DNA from: Dyella amyloliquefaciens
Lineage (GTDB): Bacteria > Pseudomonadota > Gammaproteobacteria > Xanthomonadales > Rhodanobacteraceae
NCBI RefSeq assembly: GCF_004296575.1
Contig: NZ_SAYT01000002.1
Location: forward strand, 611,313-675,312
Direction: 5' to 3'
DNA length: 64,000 nucleotides
Each line of letters starts with the position of its first letter. Position 1 is the stretch's first letter. A program made the position numbers and the translations under genes. Under the pieces are notes generated by a model. The model was not told the DNA's origin. It worked only from the letters and a program-made list of their open reading frames with translations, and made no database searches. Positions 7,887 to 16,811 of the stretch are shown here, one piece after another.

Positions 7887-8629
7887 CGCTTTTCACTCCT
7901 TTGACGTAAAGCCTCGAACAACACCACGCCGGCGGCAACGGAGACGTTGAGGCTCTCCATCACACCCGGCATCGGGATCTTCGCGACGAAATCGCAGGTT
8001 TCACGCGTGAGCCGGCGCATGCCCTCGCCTTCACTGCCGAGCACGAGCGCCACCGGCCCCTTCATGTCGATGCTGTAGAGGGACGTATCAGTGTCGCCAG
8101 CCAAGCCCGTGATCCACACTCCCGCATCCTTGAGCGTGCGCAAGGCACGTGCGAGGTTGGTCGCTGCAATCAGCGGCACGCGATCGGCGCCGCCCGCCGA
8201 CGCGCGACGCACCACGGGAGTGAGGCCCACGGCCCGATCCTTGGGCACGATGACCATGGTGACCTTCGCCGCAGCAGCGCTGCGCAGGCACGCGCCGAGG
8301 TTGTGCGGATCGGTGACGCCATCCAGCACCAGCACCAGCGCATCATTGCCGGCAGCCTCGAGCAGGCCGGTGATATCGTTCTCGCCCCCCATCGGCGGCG
8401 CTTCGTAAAGCGCCACGATGCCCTGGTGACGCGCCTCACCCGCCAGCTTGTCGAGCTGTTCGCGCGGGCGATGATGCACCGGGATGTTCAGCGCCTTGGC
8501 GCGCGTGGCCAGTTCCTGCACGCGCGCATTGCGCTGCCCCTGCTCCACCAGCAGCTCGCGTACGCGCGATGCGTCGTTGCTCAGCGCGCCTTCGACCGGG
8601 TTGATCCCGACGATCCAACTCTCACTCAT
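7883..8629 (-). CDS. rlmB: 23S rRNA (guanosine-2251-2'-O)-methyltransferase
   Basis: RlmB is a SPOUT-class enzyme that methylates the 2'-OH of G2251 in the peptidyl-transferase P-loop of 23S rRNA, using S-adenosylmethionine. The 248-residue protein has the N-terminal substrate-binding domain (about residues 1-75: IVGINPVEGAL, HHRPREQLDKLAGEARHQGI) and the knotted catalytic domain with motifs VLDGVTDPHNLGACLRSA, LVLGSEGEGMRRLTRETCD and IPMPGVMESLNVSVAAGV. Its ATG overlaps the rnr stop by four bases. The rnr-rlmB pair is a common gammaproteobacterial arrangement. Confidence 0.96.
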   Translation of the reverse strand: MSESWIVGINPVEGALSNDASRVRELLVEQGQRNARVQELATRAKALNIPVHHRPREQLDKLAGEARHQGIVALYEAPPMGGENDITGLLEAAGNDALVLVLDGVTDPHNLGACLRSAAAAKVTMVIVPKDRAVGLTPVVRRASAGGADRVPLIAATNLARALRTLKDAGVWITGLAGDTDTSLYSIDMKGPVALVLGSEGEGMRRLTRETCDFVAKIPMPGVMESLNVSVAAGVVLFEALRQRSEKR

Positions 8630-11235
8630 CGTTTACCTTTCTTCTTGCTGGTCTTGCGGACCTTGGAGGTGGCCTGGGACGCCGCCGCCTTCGCGGCCTT
8701 CAGCTTGTCCTTGGCCGCCGACTTTACCTTGGCGAACACGCCTCCTCCCTCGGCCGGCTTGCCGACGGCCTTCGAAGGCGTCTTGCGCCCGGCCGGTGGC
8801 AGCGGCGGCAGCGTCACGGCGGGGGCGGCATTATCGCGCGGCGCGGGGCGCTCCGTCGCCTTGCGTCCCTTCTGCGGCAGCGAATAGCGCTCGCCCGCAG
8901 CGGCGTAGTCGTAGCGACGCTCGCCGCGCGGCGGCTCGACGGCCTTTTCCTTGCGCGGCGAAACGAGGCGGAAGTCGATCTTGCGGTCTTCCAGCGAAGC
9001 GCGCAGCACCTGCACCCGCACGTGGTCGCCCAATCGGAACTGAGCGCCGCTGCGCTCGCCCTTCAACAGATGGCGCACGGGATCGAAGTGGTAGTAGTCG
9101 TTGGAGAGCTGGCTGATGTGCACCAGCCCCGACACCTTCGATTCGTCCAGTTCGACGAACAGGCCGAACGAGGTGACGCCGGTGACCGTACCGGCGAACT
9201 CGCTGCCCACATGCTTGGACATCCACGCGCACTTGAAGCGCTCGTCCACGTCGCGCTCGGCCTCTTCCGCACGGCGCTCGCGCTGCGAGCAATGCACGGC
9301 CATGGCCGCCATCTCGGTGGGGGTATAGCTGTAGCCCGAGGGCTTGCCGCCGGTGATGGCGTAACGGATCGCACGATGCACCAGCAGATCCGGATAGCGA
9401 CGGATCGGCGAGGTGAAATGCGCATACGCCTCAAGGGCGAGACCGAAATGCCCGCGATTGTCCGGCTGATACGCGGCCATGCTCTGCGCACGCAGCAGCA
9501 CCGACTGGATCAGCTCGCGCTCGGGACGGTCGTGCACCAGCCGAAGGATGTCGGCGAAGTCGGCCGGGGTCACCTCTTCCACCGGCGGCATGCGCAGCTT
9601 GAACTCGCGCAGGAACTGCTGGAGATCCTCGTACTTCTCCACCGGCGGCGGCTCGTGCGCGCGGAACAAGGCCGGAATCTTTTTCTTCTCGAGGAACAAT
9701 GCCGCCTGCACGTTGGCGGCGATCATGCATTCCTCGATCAGCTTGTGCGCATCGTTGCGCTCGGTGGCGCCCATGGCCTCCACTTCGCCGCGCTGGTCCA
9801 GGCGGAACTTCACCTCGGGCGTCTCGAAGTCGATCGCGCCGCGACGCTTGCGTTGCGCTGCCATCAGCTTATACAGGCCGTGCAGATGCTCCAGCTGGGG
9901 CATGACGTCGGCCAGTTCGTGGCGCGCATCGGCGTCCTCGAGCCCGATGGCCTGCCACACGCGGTCGTAGGTCAGGCGTGCATGCGAACGCATCACCGCG
10001 TCGTAGAACTTCGACTTGACCACCGCGCCTTCGGTGTCCACGACCATGTCGCACACCATGCACAGGCGCTCGACCTTGGGGTTCAGCGAGCAGATGCCGT
10101 TGGAGAGCGTCTCCGGCAACATCGGCACCACGAAGCCCGGAAAATAGGTCGATGTGCTGCGCTCGTAGGCTTCCTTGTCCAGCGCCGAGCCCACCTTCAC
10201 GTAATGCGATACGTCGGCAATGGCGACCACCAGGCGGTAGCCACCGCCACGGCGCGGTTCCGCGTACACGGCGTCGTCGAAGTCCCTGGCGTCCGCACCG
10301 TCGATGGTCACCAGCGGCAGCGACCGCAGGTCCATACGTCCCTCGCGCTCGGCGGCCGTCACCTGCGGTTCCACCTGGGCCGCGTCGCGCGTGACCGCAT
10401 CCGGCCAGTCGTGCGGCAGGTCATGGCTGGCGATCGCCATCTCCACCAGCAACGATGGCTGCAGGCGTTCCCCCAGAACCGCGCGAATCGCACCGAGCGG
10501 GCCGCGGTGGGCTGACGGTGGCTGGGTAATCTCAACCACGACGATCTGCCCGGAGCGCGCTCCCATGTCCTGTCCCGGCTGGATCATCACGTCCTGGTGG
10601 AGGCGACGGTCGTCCGGCGCCACCAGCATCACGCCATCCTCCAGCACCACGCGACCGACCAGGCGCGGCGAACGCCGCTGCAGCACTTCAACAATGGCGC
10701 CTTGCTTGCGGCCGCGACGGTCGATGCCGACCACACTGGCCAGCACGCGATCGCCATGCAACACCAGGCGCATCTGTTGCGGGGACAGGTAGAGGTCGTC
10801 GCCGCCGTCGTCCGGTCGCAGGAAGCCGTAGCCCTCCGCATTCGCCAGCACGACACCGGGAATCAGGTCCAGCTTGTTCGCCGGCGCGTAACCGCCACGA
10901 CGACCGAGCAGCAACTGTCCGTCGCGCACCATCGCACCCAGGCGCTTGCGCAGGGCATTGAGCTCGTACTCGTCGGCAAGGGAGAGTGCTTCGGCGATGC
11001 GCGCCTCGGTCAGCAGTTCGCCCCGCGATTCCAGCAGCCCAAGGATGGCCTCGCGACTGGGGATGGGGCGTTCATAACGTTGTGCCTCGCGTTCGGCATG
11101 CGGATCGCCCACCCGGCCTTCCCGTACTTTCGACGGGTCGAGTGCCGAGCGTCGTGCGCTCTTCTTCAGCGCGACGGGGCTGGTTTTGGCGTCCTGCTTG
11201 CGATTGCGTGGTTCTTTTTTTCGGGTCACATCCAT
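8626..11235 (-). CDS. rnr: Ribonuclease R
   Basis: RNase R is a processive 3'-5' exoribonuclease that can digest structured RNA; it acts in rRNA quality control and mRNA decay. The 869-residue protein (E. coli 813) shows, in order, an N-terminal winged-helix region (SREAILGLLESRGELLTEARI), cold-shock domains (about 140-260), the RNB domain with the catalytic Asp cluster DGADARDFDDAVYAE (about residue 320) and SPIRRYPDLLVHRAI, an S1 domain (FAGTVTGVTSFGLFVELDES) and a long basic tail. The tail (about the last 90 residues, ending KVRKTSKKKGKR) is rich in Lys and Ala, as seen in RNase R proteins with unwinding activity. The ATG at 11235 is the only good start. Confidence 0.97.
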   Translation of the reverse strand: MDVTRKKEPRNRKQDAKTSPVALKKSARRSALDPSKVREGRVGDPHAEREAQRYERPIPSREAILGLLESRGELLTEARIAEALSLADEYELNALRKRLGAMVRDGQLLLGRRGGYAPANKLDLIPGVVLANAEGYGFLRPDDGGDDLYLSPQQMRLVLHGDRVLASVVGIDRRGRKQGAIVEVLQRRSPRLVGRVVLEDGVMLVAPDDRRLHQDVMIQPGQDMGARSGQIVVVEITQPPSAHRGPLGAIRAVLGERLQPSLLVEMAIASHDLPHDWPDAVTRDAAQVEPQVTAAEREGRMDLRSLPLVTIDGADARDFDDAVYAEPRRGGGYRLVVAIADVSHYVKVGSALDKEAYERSTSTYFPGFVVPMLPETLSNGICSLNPKVERLCMVCDMVVDTEGAVVKSKFYDAVMRSHARLTYDRVWQAIGLEDADARHELADVMPQLEHLHGLYKLMAAQRKRRGAIDFETPEVKFRLDQRGEVEAMGATERNDAHKLIEECMIAANVQAALFLEKKKIPALFRAHEPPPVEKYEDLQQFLREFKLRMPPVEEVTPADFADILRLVHDRPERELIQSVLLRAQSMAAYQPDNRGHFGLALEAYAHFTSPIRRYPDLLVHRAIRYAITGGKPSGYSYTPTEMAAMAVHCSQRERRAEEAERDVDERFKCAWMSKHVGSEFAGTVTGVTSFGLFVELDESKVSGLVHISQLSNDYYHFDPVRHLLKGERSGAQFRLGDHVRVQVLRASLEDRKIDFRLVSPRKEKAVEPPRGERRYDYAAAGERYSLPQKGRKATERPAPRDNAAPAVTLPPLPPAGRKTPSKAVGKPAEGGGVFAKVKSAAKDKLKAAKAAASQATSKVRKTSKKKGKR

Positions 11236-11364
11236 GCCTTTTGCTAGGGCCGGCCCGCGAGCAACGCGGGCCGATCAAAAATCAGTGAAAGAATAGTTGA
11301 CAACTCACCGACACATGCCTAATCTACGCGGCTCACGCAGCTCAAAAAGCACAGCGTGACACCT

Positions 11365-11449
<85 letters not shown>

Positions 11450-11460
11450 ATTATAGAAGA

Positions 11461-11484
11461 AGCCCGCAGCGATGCGGGCTTTTT
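11461..11484 (+). terminator. Rho-independent terminator of tRNA-Leu
   Basis: AGCCCGCA (11461-11468) pairs with TGCGGGCT around a 4-base loop, and TTTTTCGTTT follows. It begins 12 bases after the tRNA 3' end. Confidence 0.9.
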
Positions 11485-11519
11485 CGTTTCTGTCGTTCGG
11501 GCTCTGCGCCATCGCCAGC

Positions 11520-13067
11520 TCAGCTGATGACACGCAGCGCACTCAACCCGCCGACCAGTGAATGCACATGTTCGAGACCTTCCGCGCGCAACAGTCGCGC
11601 CGCGTGTCCGCTGCGTCGGCCGCTGGCGCAGATCAATAGCGTCCGCCCTTCTGCAAGTTCCGCCACGTGCGCCATCACCTGCGCGGAGGGAACCTGCAGC
11701 GACGGCAGCTCCAGCGGCTCGATCGCGATCTCGCCTGCTTCGCGCAGGTCGACCAGTCGATAGCCTGCCGCCAAGGCGTCTTCCAGCCGCCCGAACACCA
11801 CGTCGATGTCGCTTTGCGACTGCACCAGGGCCACGGCCTGCCGCGCAACCGCGACGCAACCGCCATGCGCAGCACAACCCTGCGCCACGTCGATGGGCAG
11901 ACGGGTCGTCGTGTAGTCGAGCAGATTGAGCAGCAACAAGGCCGGTTCGCAGGGGCGTGGCAAGTCGAGCAGGAGCTTCAACGCCTCCATCGCCTGCATC
12001 GTGCCGAACATGCCGGGCACCGGACCAAGCACACCGGACTGCACGCAGCTGCCCACAGCCTCGGGCGCAGGCTCGAGCGGCCACAGGCAGCGCAGGCACG
12101 GTGTACCCGGCTGTGCCGTTACCACCTGCAGCTGTCCTTCGTACTGGTAGACGCTGGCGAGAACCAGCGGCGTACCGCTGAGCACGGCCGCATCGCTGCT
12201 CAGGTAGCGACTGCGCATGTCGTCGGTACATTCGAGCACCAGGTCGAACTGGCGGAAGATCTCGACCGCGTTGCCGGCGTGCAGTGGCTCGGTCCAGGTC
12301 TGCACAGCCACGGTGGGATTGAGCGCAGCCACGCGTCGTGCCGCCAGCTCCGCCTTGAGTTCACCGATGTCCCGCGTGTCGTAAAGGGTCTGACGATGCA
12401 GGTTGCTGGCCTCCAGGCGATCGCCATCGACAATGCCCAGCGTGCCGATGCCTGCGCCAGCGAGATAGCTGATGGCCGGGCAACCCAGACCGCCGGCGCC
12501 GATCACCAGTATGCGCGCCGCAGCGAGCCTGGACTGCCCTGCCTCGCCCACTTCGCGCAGGCGGACCTGTCGCGAGTAGTCCGGTGTGAACGCCCCGGGC
12601 TCGTGATGATGGTGATGCGCAGGATCCGACTCGTGCTCATGCGCCCGGTGTACGTGGGTGCAGGCAACCCACGCCGTGTCACCGGTCAGGTAATGCTCTT
12701 TCTTCCAGATCGGCAGGCGATGCTTGATCTCGTCGATGATGTAGCGGCAGGCGCGGAATGCCTCGTCGCGATGCGCGGCGGAGACGCCAATCCACACCGC
12801 GAGATCGCCCACCTTGAGGTCACCGGTGCGGTGGACGCAGCCGGCATCGGTGACGCCATAACGCTCGATGGCTTCCGCCAGGATGCGCTCGCCCTCGGCT
12901 TCGGCCAGCTCGGCGTAGGCCTCGTATTCCAGGCCATCCACCTCGCGCCCTTCATTGCTGTCGCGCACCCAGCCCTCGAAGGCGCAGAATCCGCCGCTGC
13001 CGGAGTGCTTGAGCCCTTCGCGCTGTTGCGCCGTATCGACCTGCACGTTGGAAAGACGAAAGCGCAT
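11520..13067 (-). CDS. MoaE-MoeB-rhodanese triple fusion for molybdopterin synthesis
   Basis: One 515-residue protein joins three Moco functions. Residues 1 to about 140 are MoaE, the large subunit of molybdopterin synthase (GGFCAFEGWVRDSNEGREV, AVWIGVSAAHRDEAF, PIWKKEHY with the conserved Lys). A His-rich linker follows (HVHRAHEHESDPAHHHHHEP, about residues 139-158). Residues about 160-400 are a MoeB/ThiF-type adenylyltransferase (RQVRL, VIGAGGLGCPAISYL, GDRLEASNLHRQ) that would activate the MoaD C-terminus. Residues about 415-515 form a rhodanese domain with active loop CASGRRSG. MoeB normally holds zinc with two CXXC pairs; here the first is CLRC, but the second is spaced CX5C (CAAHGGC). 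The gene overlaps moaD by one base, so synthase, its activating enzyme and a possible sulfur donor are made together. Confidence 0.93.
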   Translation of the reverse strand: MRFRLSNVQVDTAQQREGLKHSGSGGFCAFEGWVRDSNEGREVDGLEYEAYAELAEAEGERILAEAIERYGVTDAGCVHRTGDLKVGDLAVWIGVSAAHRDEAFRACRYIIDEIKHRLPIWKKEHYLTGDTAWVACTHVHRAHEHESDPAHHHHHEPGAFTPDYSRQVRLREVGEAGQSRLAAARILVIGAGGLGCPAISYLAGAGIGTLGIVDGDRLEASNLHRQTLYDTRDIGELKAELAARRVAALNPTVAVQTWTEPLHAGNAVEIFRQFDLVLECTDDMRSRYLSSDAAVLSGTPLVLASVYQYEGQLQVVTAQPGTPCLRCLWPLEPAPEAVGSCVQSGVLGPVPGMFGTMQAMEALKLLLDLPRPCEPALLLLNLLDYTTTRLPIDVAQGCAAHGGCVAVARQAVALVQSQSDIDVVFGRLEDALAAGYRLVDLREAGEIAIEPLELPSLQVPSAQVMAHVAELAEGRTLLICASGRRSGHAARLLRAEGLEHVHSLVGGLSALRVIS

Positions 13068-13309
13068 CAGCCGCCTGCCACCGGTGGAATGAAGACAATG
13101 GTGTCACCCTCTCGCAAGGGTCGGTCCCAGGCGCTGAATTGCGCATTGACCGCGACCTTCAGCGCATCGGCGGCAAGCGAAAAACCGTGGCGCGCCCGCA
13201 ACTCGTCATAGAGTTCGCGCACCGATGTGGCAGCCGTCTGCACCTGCTCACCGGACGAACCGGCCTGTTCGCGCAGCTGGGCGTAGTACTGCAGGTTCAC
13301 CACGGTCAT
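13067..13309 (-). CDS. moaD: Molybdopterin synthase small subunit MoaD
   Basis: MoaD is the ubiquitin-like sulfur carrier of molybdopterin synthase. The 80-residue protein ends in the required Gly-Gly (FIPPVAGG). It has the family core FSLAADALKVAVNAQF and the LREGDTIVFIPP strand. The C-terminal Gly is adenylylated by the MoeB domain and then carries the thiocarboxylate used by MoaE. The ATG at 13309 overlaps the mobA stop by four bases, and its stop overlaps the MoaE-MoeB fusion start by one base, so the carrier and its partner enzymes are translationally coupled. Confidence 0.94.
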   Translation of the reverse strand: MTVVNLQYYAQLREQAGSSGEQVQTAATSVRELYDELRARHGFSLAADALKVAVNAQFSAWDRPLREGDTIVFIPPVAGG

Positions 13310-13905
13310 GCCTGGAACTCCATGCGGTGTTGCATCTCATCGCGCTCTTCGGGCGTGTTGACGTTGTCCAGCGCGTCGCCGGGCGCCGGCAACAGCACGA
13401 TGCGCGACTGGATCAGCGCCTTGCGGGGGCAGTAGCTGCCGTCCTCATAGCGCTGCTTCAGCAAGGCATGGCTGGAGGGCTCCCAGATCGCGCAGAGCGG
13501 TTCGGGCAGACCATCGTGACGACTCGCGAACACCGTGGCGCTGGCGGAGGCATCCCGCGCATCGATCAGCTGCTGCAGGGTCGTTTCGTCCAGCAGCGGA
13601 AGATCGCAGGCCAGCACGAGCCAGGCTGCCTCGGGAAAACGGTCCTGTGCGGAGAGAATGCCTGCCGCGGGGCCGATGGCGTCGTAGCTGTCCACGATCT
13701 GCGGCAAGCCTGCGCGCAGCGGGTCATCGCGCTGTTGATCGCGCACCGACAGGAAGGCACGCTCGGTGACAGCTTCCAGCAGTCGCCATGCCCGCAGCAG
13801 TTGCGGTTCGCCGCGATAGGGCAAGGCCGCCTTGTCCTGGCGCATGCGCTGGCTCGCACCGCCGCTCAGCAGCAATCCAAAGAGGGGTGGTTGCCGGTCG
13901 CTCAT
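13306..13905 (-). CDS. mobA: Molybdenum cofactor guanylyltransferase
   Basis: MobA transfers GMP from GTP to molybdopterin to make the guanine dinucleotide cofactor needed by NarG, NapA and FdsA. The 199-residue protein opens with the nucleotide-binding loop LLLSGGASQRMRQDKAALPY. The usual consensus is LAGG-x-S-RMG-x-DK, so the Gly after RM is replaced by Arg here; the Lys is kept. Further motifs are VDSYDAIGPAAGILSAQD and WLVLACDLPLLDE (metal-binding Asp). The start at 13905 is chosen because homology begins at SDRQPPLFGLLLSGG and it gives the usual ATGA overlap with moaC. Confidence 0.88.
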   Translation of the reverse strand: MSDRQPPLFGLLLSGGASQRMRQDKAALPYRGEPQLLRAWRLLEAVTERAFLSVRDQQRDDPLRAGLPQIVDSYDAIGPAAGILSAQDRFPEAAWLVLACDLPLLDETTLQQLIDARDASASATVFASRHDGLPEPLCAIWEPSSHALLKQRYEDGSYCPRKALIQSRIVLLPAPGDALDNVNTPEERDEMQHRMEFQA

Positions 13906-14417
13906 GCGGACTCCGTGGCGGTGAAATCGTGCTTGCCGCCGCTCTTGCCGATCAGGCGGATGTCGCCGATCACGATGTCGTGCGACAGCGCCTTGCACAT
14001 GTCGTAGATGGTCAGCGCGGCGACGCTGGCGCCGGTGAGCGCCTCCATCTCCACGCCGGTGCTGCCGCGACAGGAGACCGTGCAGTCGATCAGCGCATCG
14101 TCACCCTCCATGCGAATGACCACGTCGCAACGATCGATGGCCAGCGGATGGCACAGCGGAATCAGCTGGGGCGTTGCCTTGGCACCCATCACGCCGGCAA
14201 TCTGCGCCACCGTGATCACGGCACCCTTGCGCGTGACATGGCCGGCATCGCGCAGGGCCTGGGCGACATCGGCGGGGAATGTCACCCTCGCCCTCGCCTG
14301 TGCCACGCGATGGGTGACGGGCTTGGCGCCGACGTCCACCATGCGTGGCTGCTGCGATTCGTCGACGTGGGTGAGCTTGGCGGTAGATGAGGTCACGATG
14401 GATTCCAGCTCCGGCAT
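13902..14417 (-). CDS. moaC: Cyclic pyranopterin monophosphate synthase MoaC
   Basis: MoaC converts 3',8-cyclo-7,8-dihydro-GTP, made by MoaA, into cyclic pyranopterin monophosphate, the first stable Moco intermediate. The 171-residue protein contains the strongly conserved QLIPLCHPLAIDRCDVV, GVEMEALTGASVAALTIYDM and DIRLIGKSGGKHDF segments, including the catalytic Asp and Lys. The ATG at 14417 (MPELESIV) is preferred over a TTG at 14441. It is followed by mobA with a four-base overlap and lies 52 bp after moaA. Confidence 0.96.
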   Translation of the reverse strand: MPELESIVTSSTAKLTHVDESQQPRMVDVGAKPVTHRVAQARARVTFPADVAQALRDAGHVTRKGAVITVAQIAGVMGAKATPQLIPLCHPLAIDRCDVVIRMEGDDALIDCTVSCRGSTGVEMEALTGASVAALTIYDMCKALSHDIVIGDIRLIGKSGGKHDFTATESA

Positions 14418-14469
14418 GGCGTGATTATCGGCCTGGCGCAAGGCGACGGCATGAAGAAACCGTTTAGGC

Positions 14470-15519
14470 CTACCCGCCGATATAGTGCATCTCGATCTTG
14501 TGTTTGCGGCTGCCGTGACGCTCGGCGCGCTCTTCGCTGTAGCGGTCGCTTCGGCGCAGCCAGACGTTGCGCAGGCATTCGGTCATTGCCTCGTCGCTGG
14601 CACCATCGCGCATCAGGCTGCGCAGGTCGGTGCCCCGGGTGGCGAACAGGCAGGTGTAAAGCTGGCCCTCCGAGGACAGCCGGGCACGCGTGCAGCCACC
14701 GCAGAACGGCTGGCTGATGGACGAGATCATGCCGATCTCCCCTGCCCCGTCCACAAAGCGATAACGCGTGGCGACCTCGCCCGGATACTTGGGTGGTACA
14801 GCCTGCAGTGGCCATCGCGCATGGATGCGCTCGATCAGCTCCTGCGAAGGCACCACGTCGTCGGCGCGCCACGCGTTGTGGTTGCCCACGTCCATATACT
14901 CGATGAAACGCACCACGATGCCGGTGCCGCGAAAGCGCTCGACCAGCTCCGTCACCGTGCCTTCGTTGACGCCCCGCTGCACCACCGTATTGAGCTTCAC
15001 GCCGTGTGGAAATCCGGCGAGCTGCGCCGCCTCGATCCCGTCCATCACATCGCCGAGCGCGCCGCGCCCGCCACTCATGCGATGGAACAGCGCCGGATCG
15101 AGCGTATCGAGGCTCACCGTGATGCGGTCGAGCCCGGCGTCGCGCAACTCGCGGGCGTGGCGCGCCAGCAGAACGCCATTGGTTGTCATCGCCAGATCAG
15201 TAATGCCATCGATGCGACGCAGCCGCGACACCAGCTCGGCGAGTTGCGGCCGCAACAATGGCTCTCCACCGGTAAGGCGCAGCTTGCTGACGCCAAGCGT
15301 CGCCGCCAGCCGGCACAGACGCTCGATCTCGTCGAAACTCAGACGCTCGTCGTTGCGCAGGAACGTGAAGTGTTCGCCGTACGTGGATTCGGGCATGCAG
15401 TACGGGCAACGGAAGTTGCAGCGATCCATCACCGAGATGCGCAGGTCGTGCATCGGCCGTCCGTGCTGGTCCTGAGGCAGTTCGGCCGAGGCTTCGGGAT
15501 GGGCATGCAGGACGCTCAT
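14470..15519 (-). CDS. moaA: GTP 3',8-cyclase MoaA (radical SAM)
   Basis: MoaA performs the first Moco step, rearranging GTP with a radical SAM mechanism. The 349-residue protein has the N-terminal cluster motif CNFRCPYCMP (about residues 33-42), the SAM-binding LTGGEPLLRP, and the C-terminal second cluster with CGGCTRARLSSEGQLYTCLF. It ends in HYIGG, where the twin glycines are known to be essential in the family. The start at 15519 (MSVLHAHPE) is taken because the open frame before it lies inside moeA. It is separated from the moeA stop by a single base. Confidence 0.97.
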   Translation of the reverse strand: MSVLHAHPEASAELPQDQHGRPMHDLRISVMDRCNFRCPYCMPESTYGEHFTFLRNDERLSFDEIERLCRLAATLGVSKLRLTGGEPLLRPQLAELVSRLRRIDGITDLAMTTNGVLLARHARELRDAGLDRITVSLDTLDPALFHRMSGGRGALGDVMDGIEAAQLAGFPHGVKLNTVVQRGVNEGTVTELVERFRGTGIVVRFIEYMDVGNHNAWRADDVVPSQELIERIHARWPLQAVPPKYPGEVATRYRFVDGAGEIGMISSISQPFCGGCTRARLSSEGQLYTCLFATRGTDLRSLMRDGASDEAMTECLRNVWLRRSDRYSEERAERHGSRKHKIEMHYIGG

Positions 15520-15520
15520 G

Positions 15521-16729
15521 TCACCACCGATAGAACGCTGCAATGGTGCCGGCTGGCACGGGGCCCAGTCCGGGCGGAAGTTGCACCACGCCATGCGTAC
15601 GCGGCAGCGACGAGAAATCGCCTGACGTGCGCGACGGCACCGGATGAGCCATGACCAACCCCTGCGCATCGGTGTGCACGTGCGCGGGCACGAAGCTCGT
15701 CAGCATGACATTGGTATCCATCGCCGCATCCAGGCAGACCATCTCCATCGGCGTCGGCGTCGTGCCCATGGCGGCCAGCAAAGCCGGACGCACATAGCGA
15801 ATGGCACATACCAGCGCGGATACCGGGTTGCCGGGCAACGCGAACACGGCCTGACCGCTCGATCCCACGCCGAACCACATGGGTTTGCCGGGCTTCTGCG
15901 CAATGCGATGGAACACGCGACGCACCTCGAGGGCCTCCAGCGCGGACGGCACGTAATCACGCTGCCCCATCGATACGCCGCCAGACAGGATCAACACATC
16001 GTGCGCGGCAAGCAGCTTCGCCAGCTTGCCGCGCGTTGCCTCCTGGTCATCGGCAACGTGATCGATGGTGACTCGCCCGAATCCGTGGAGACGCATCGCG
16101 GTCGCCACGGCGATGTCATTGGAACGCCGGATCTGGCCTTCGCCCAGCGACGCTCCCACCTCCACCAGTTCATCGCCCGTGGAGAGGATGGCGATGGAAG
16201 GGATGGAGGCCACTTCCACCCGGGCGAAGCCGTTCGCGGCAAGCAACGCGATTTCGGGCGCGCCAATCGGTGTGCCCACGTCGAGCAACGGCTCGCCGGC
16301 GACGCAGTCGGAGCCACGCGAATGGATGAATTGCCCACGCGCCGGCTGATAACCGTCGGCGAGGTGATAGAGCTCTCCCTCACGCCGCGTCTGCTCCACG
16401 GGAATCACGCAATCACAACCCGTCGGCCGCATGGCGCCGGTGGTCACTTCGATGCAGGCATCGCTCGGCACCAGCGCCTGCAACGACATGCCCGCCAGCT
16501 GCATGCCTGCCAGGGTGAATGCCCGCGGAAGGGTTTCATGCCAGCGGATGGCGATGCCATCCATCATCACGCGGTCGAACGGCGGATGGTCGTGTTCGGC
16601 ATGCACCGGTTGCCGCAGGATGCGGCCGGCCGCCTCGTGCAGCGACACCGGCTCGCTGCCGAACGACGACATGTGTTCGGCAATGAGGGCCTCGGCCTGC
16701 GCGACGCTGATCAACTCGGTCATGGACAT
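15521..16729 (-). CDS. moeA: Molybdopterin molybdenumtransferase MoeA, copy 1
   Basis: MoeA inserts molybdate into adenylylated molybdopterin. The 402-residue protein shows the expected domains: FDRVMMDGIAIRW near residue 52, TGAMRPTGCDCVIPVEQ, the MoCF-binding domain with LSTGDELVEVG, LILSGGVSMGQRDYVPSAL, KPGKPMWFG and LPGNPVSALV, and a C-terminal beta-barrel domain (about residues 325-402). The start at 16729 or the in-frame ATG at 16723 are both possible. It is followed by moaA after one base. A second, diverged MoeA is encoded at 19774-21042. Confidence 0.95.
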   Translation of the reverse strand: MSMTELISVAQAEALIAEHMSSFGSEPVSLHEAAGRILRQPVHAEHDHPPFDRVMMDGIAIRWHETLPRAFTLAGMQLAGMSLQALVPSDACIEVTTGAMRPTGCDCVIPVEQTRREGELYHLADGYQPARGQFIHSRGSDCVAGEPLLDVGTPIGAPEIALLAANGFARVEVASIPSIAILSTGDELVEVGASLGEGQIRRSNDIAVATAMRLHGFGRVTIDHVADDQEATRGKLAKLLAAHDVLILSGGVSMGQRDYVPSALEALEVRRVFHRIAQKPGKPMWFGVGSSGQAVFALPGNPVSALVCAIRYVRPALLAAMGTTPTPMEMVCLDAAMDTNVMLTSFVPAHVHTDAQGLVMAHPVPSRTSGDFSSLPRTHGVVQLPPGLGPVPAGTIAAFYRW

Positions 16730-16811
16730 GGCACGGTGGCAACCCGGAAAAGGTGCTGGCAACGATTATGAAGTGGGTATCGGGGATGCACAATCAAAGC
16801 GACGAATTCCA

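Noticed and set aside
11667-13211. 514-codon open frame on the plus strand
   Set aside because: Antisense shadow of the MoaE-MoeB-rhodanese gene.
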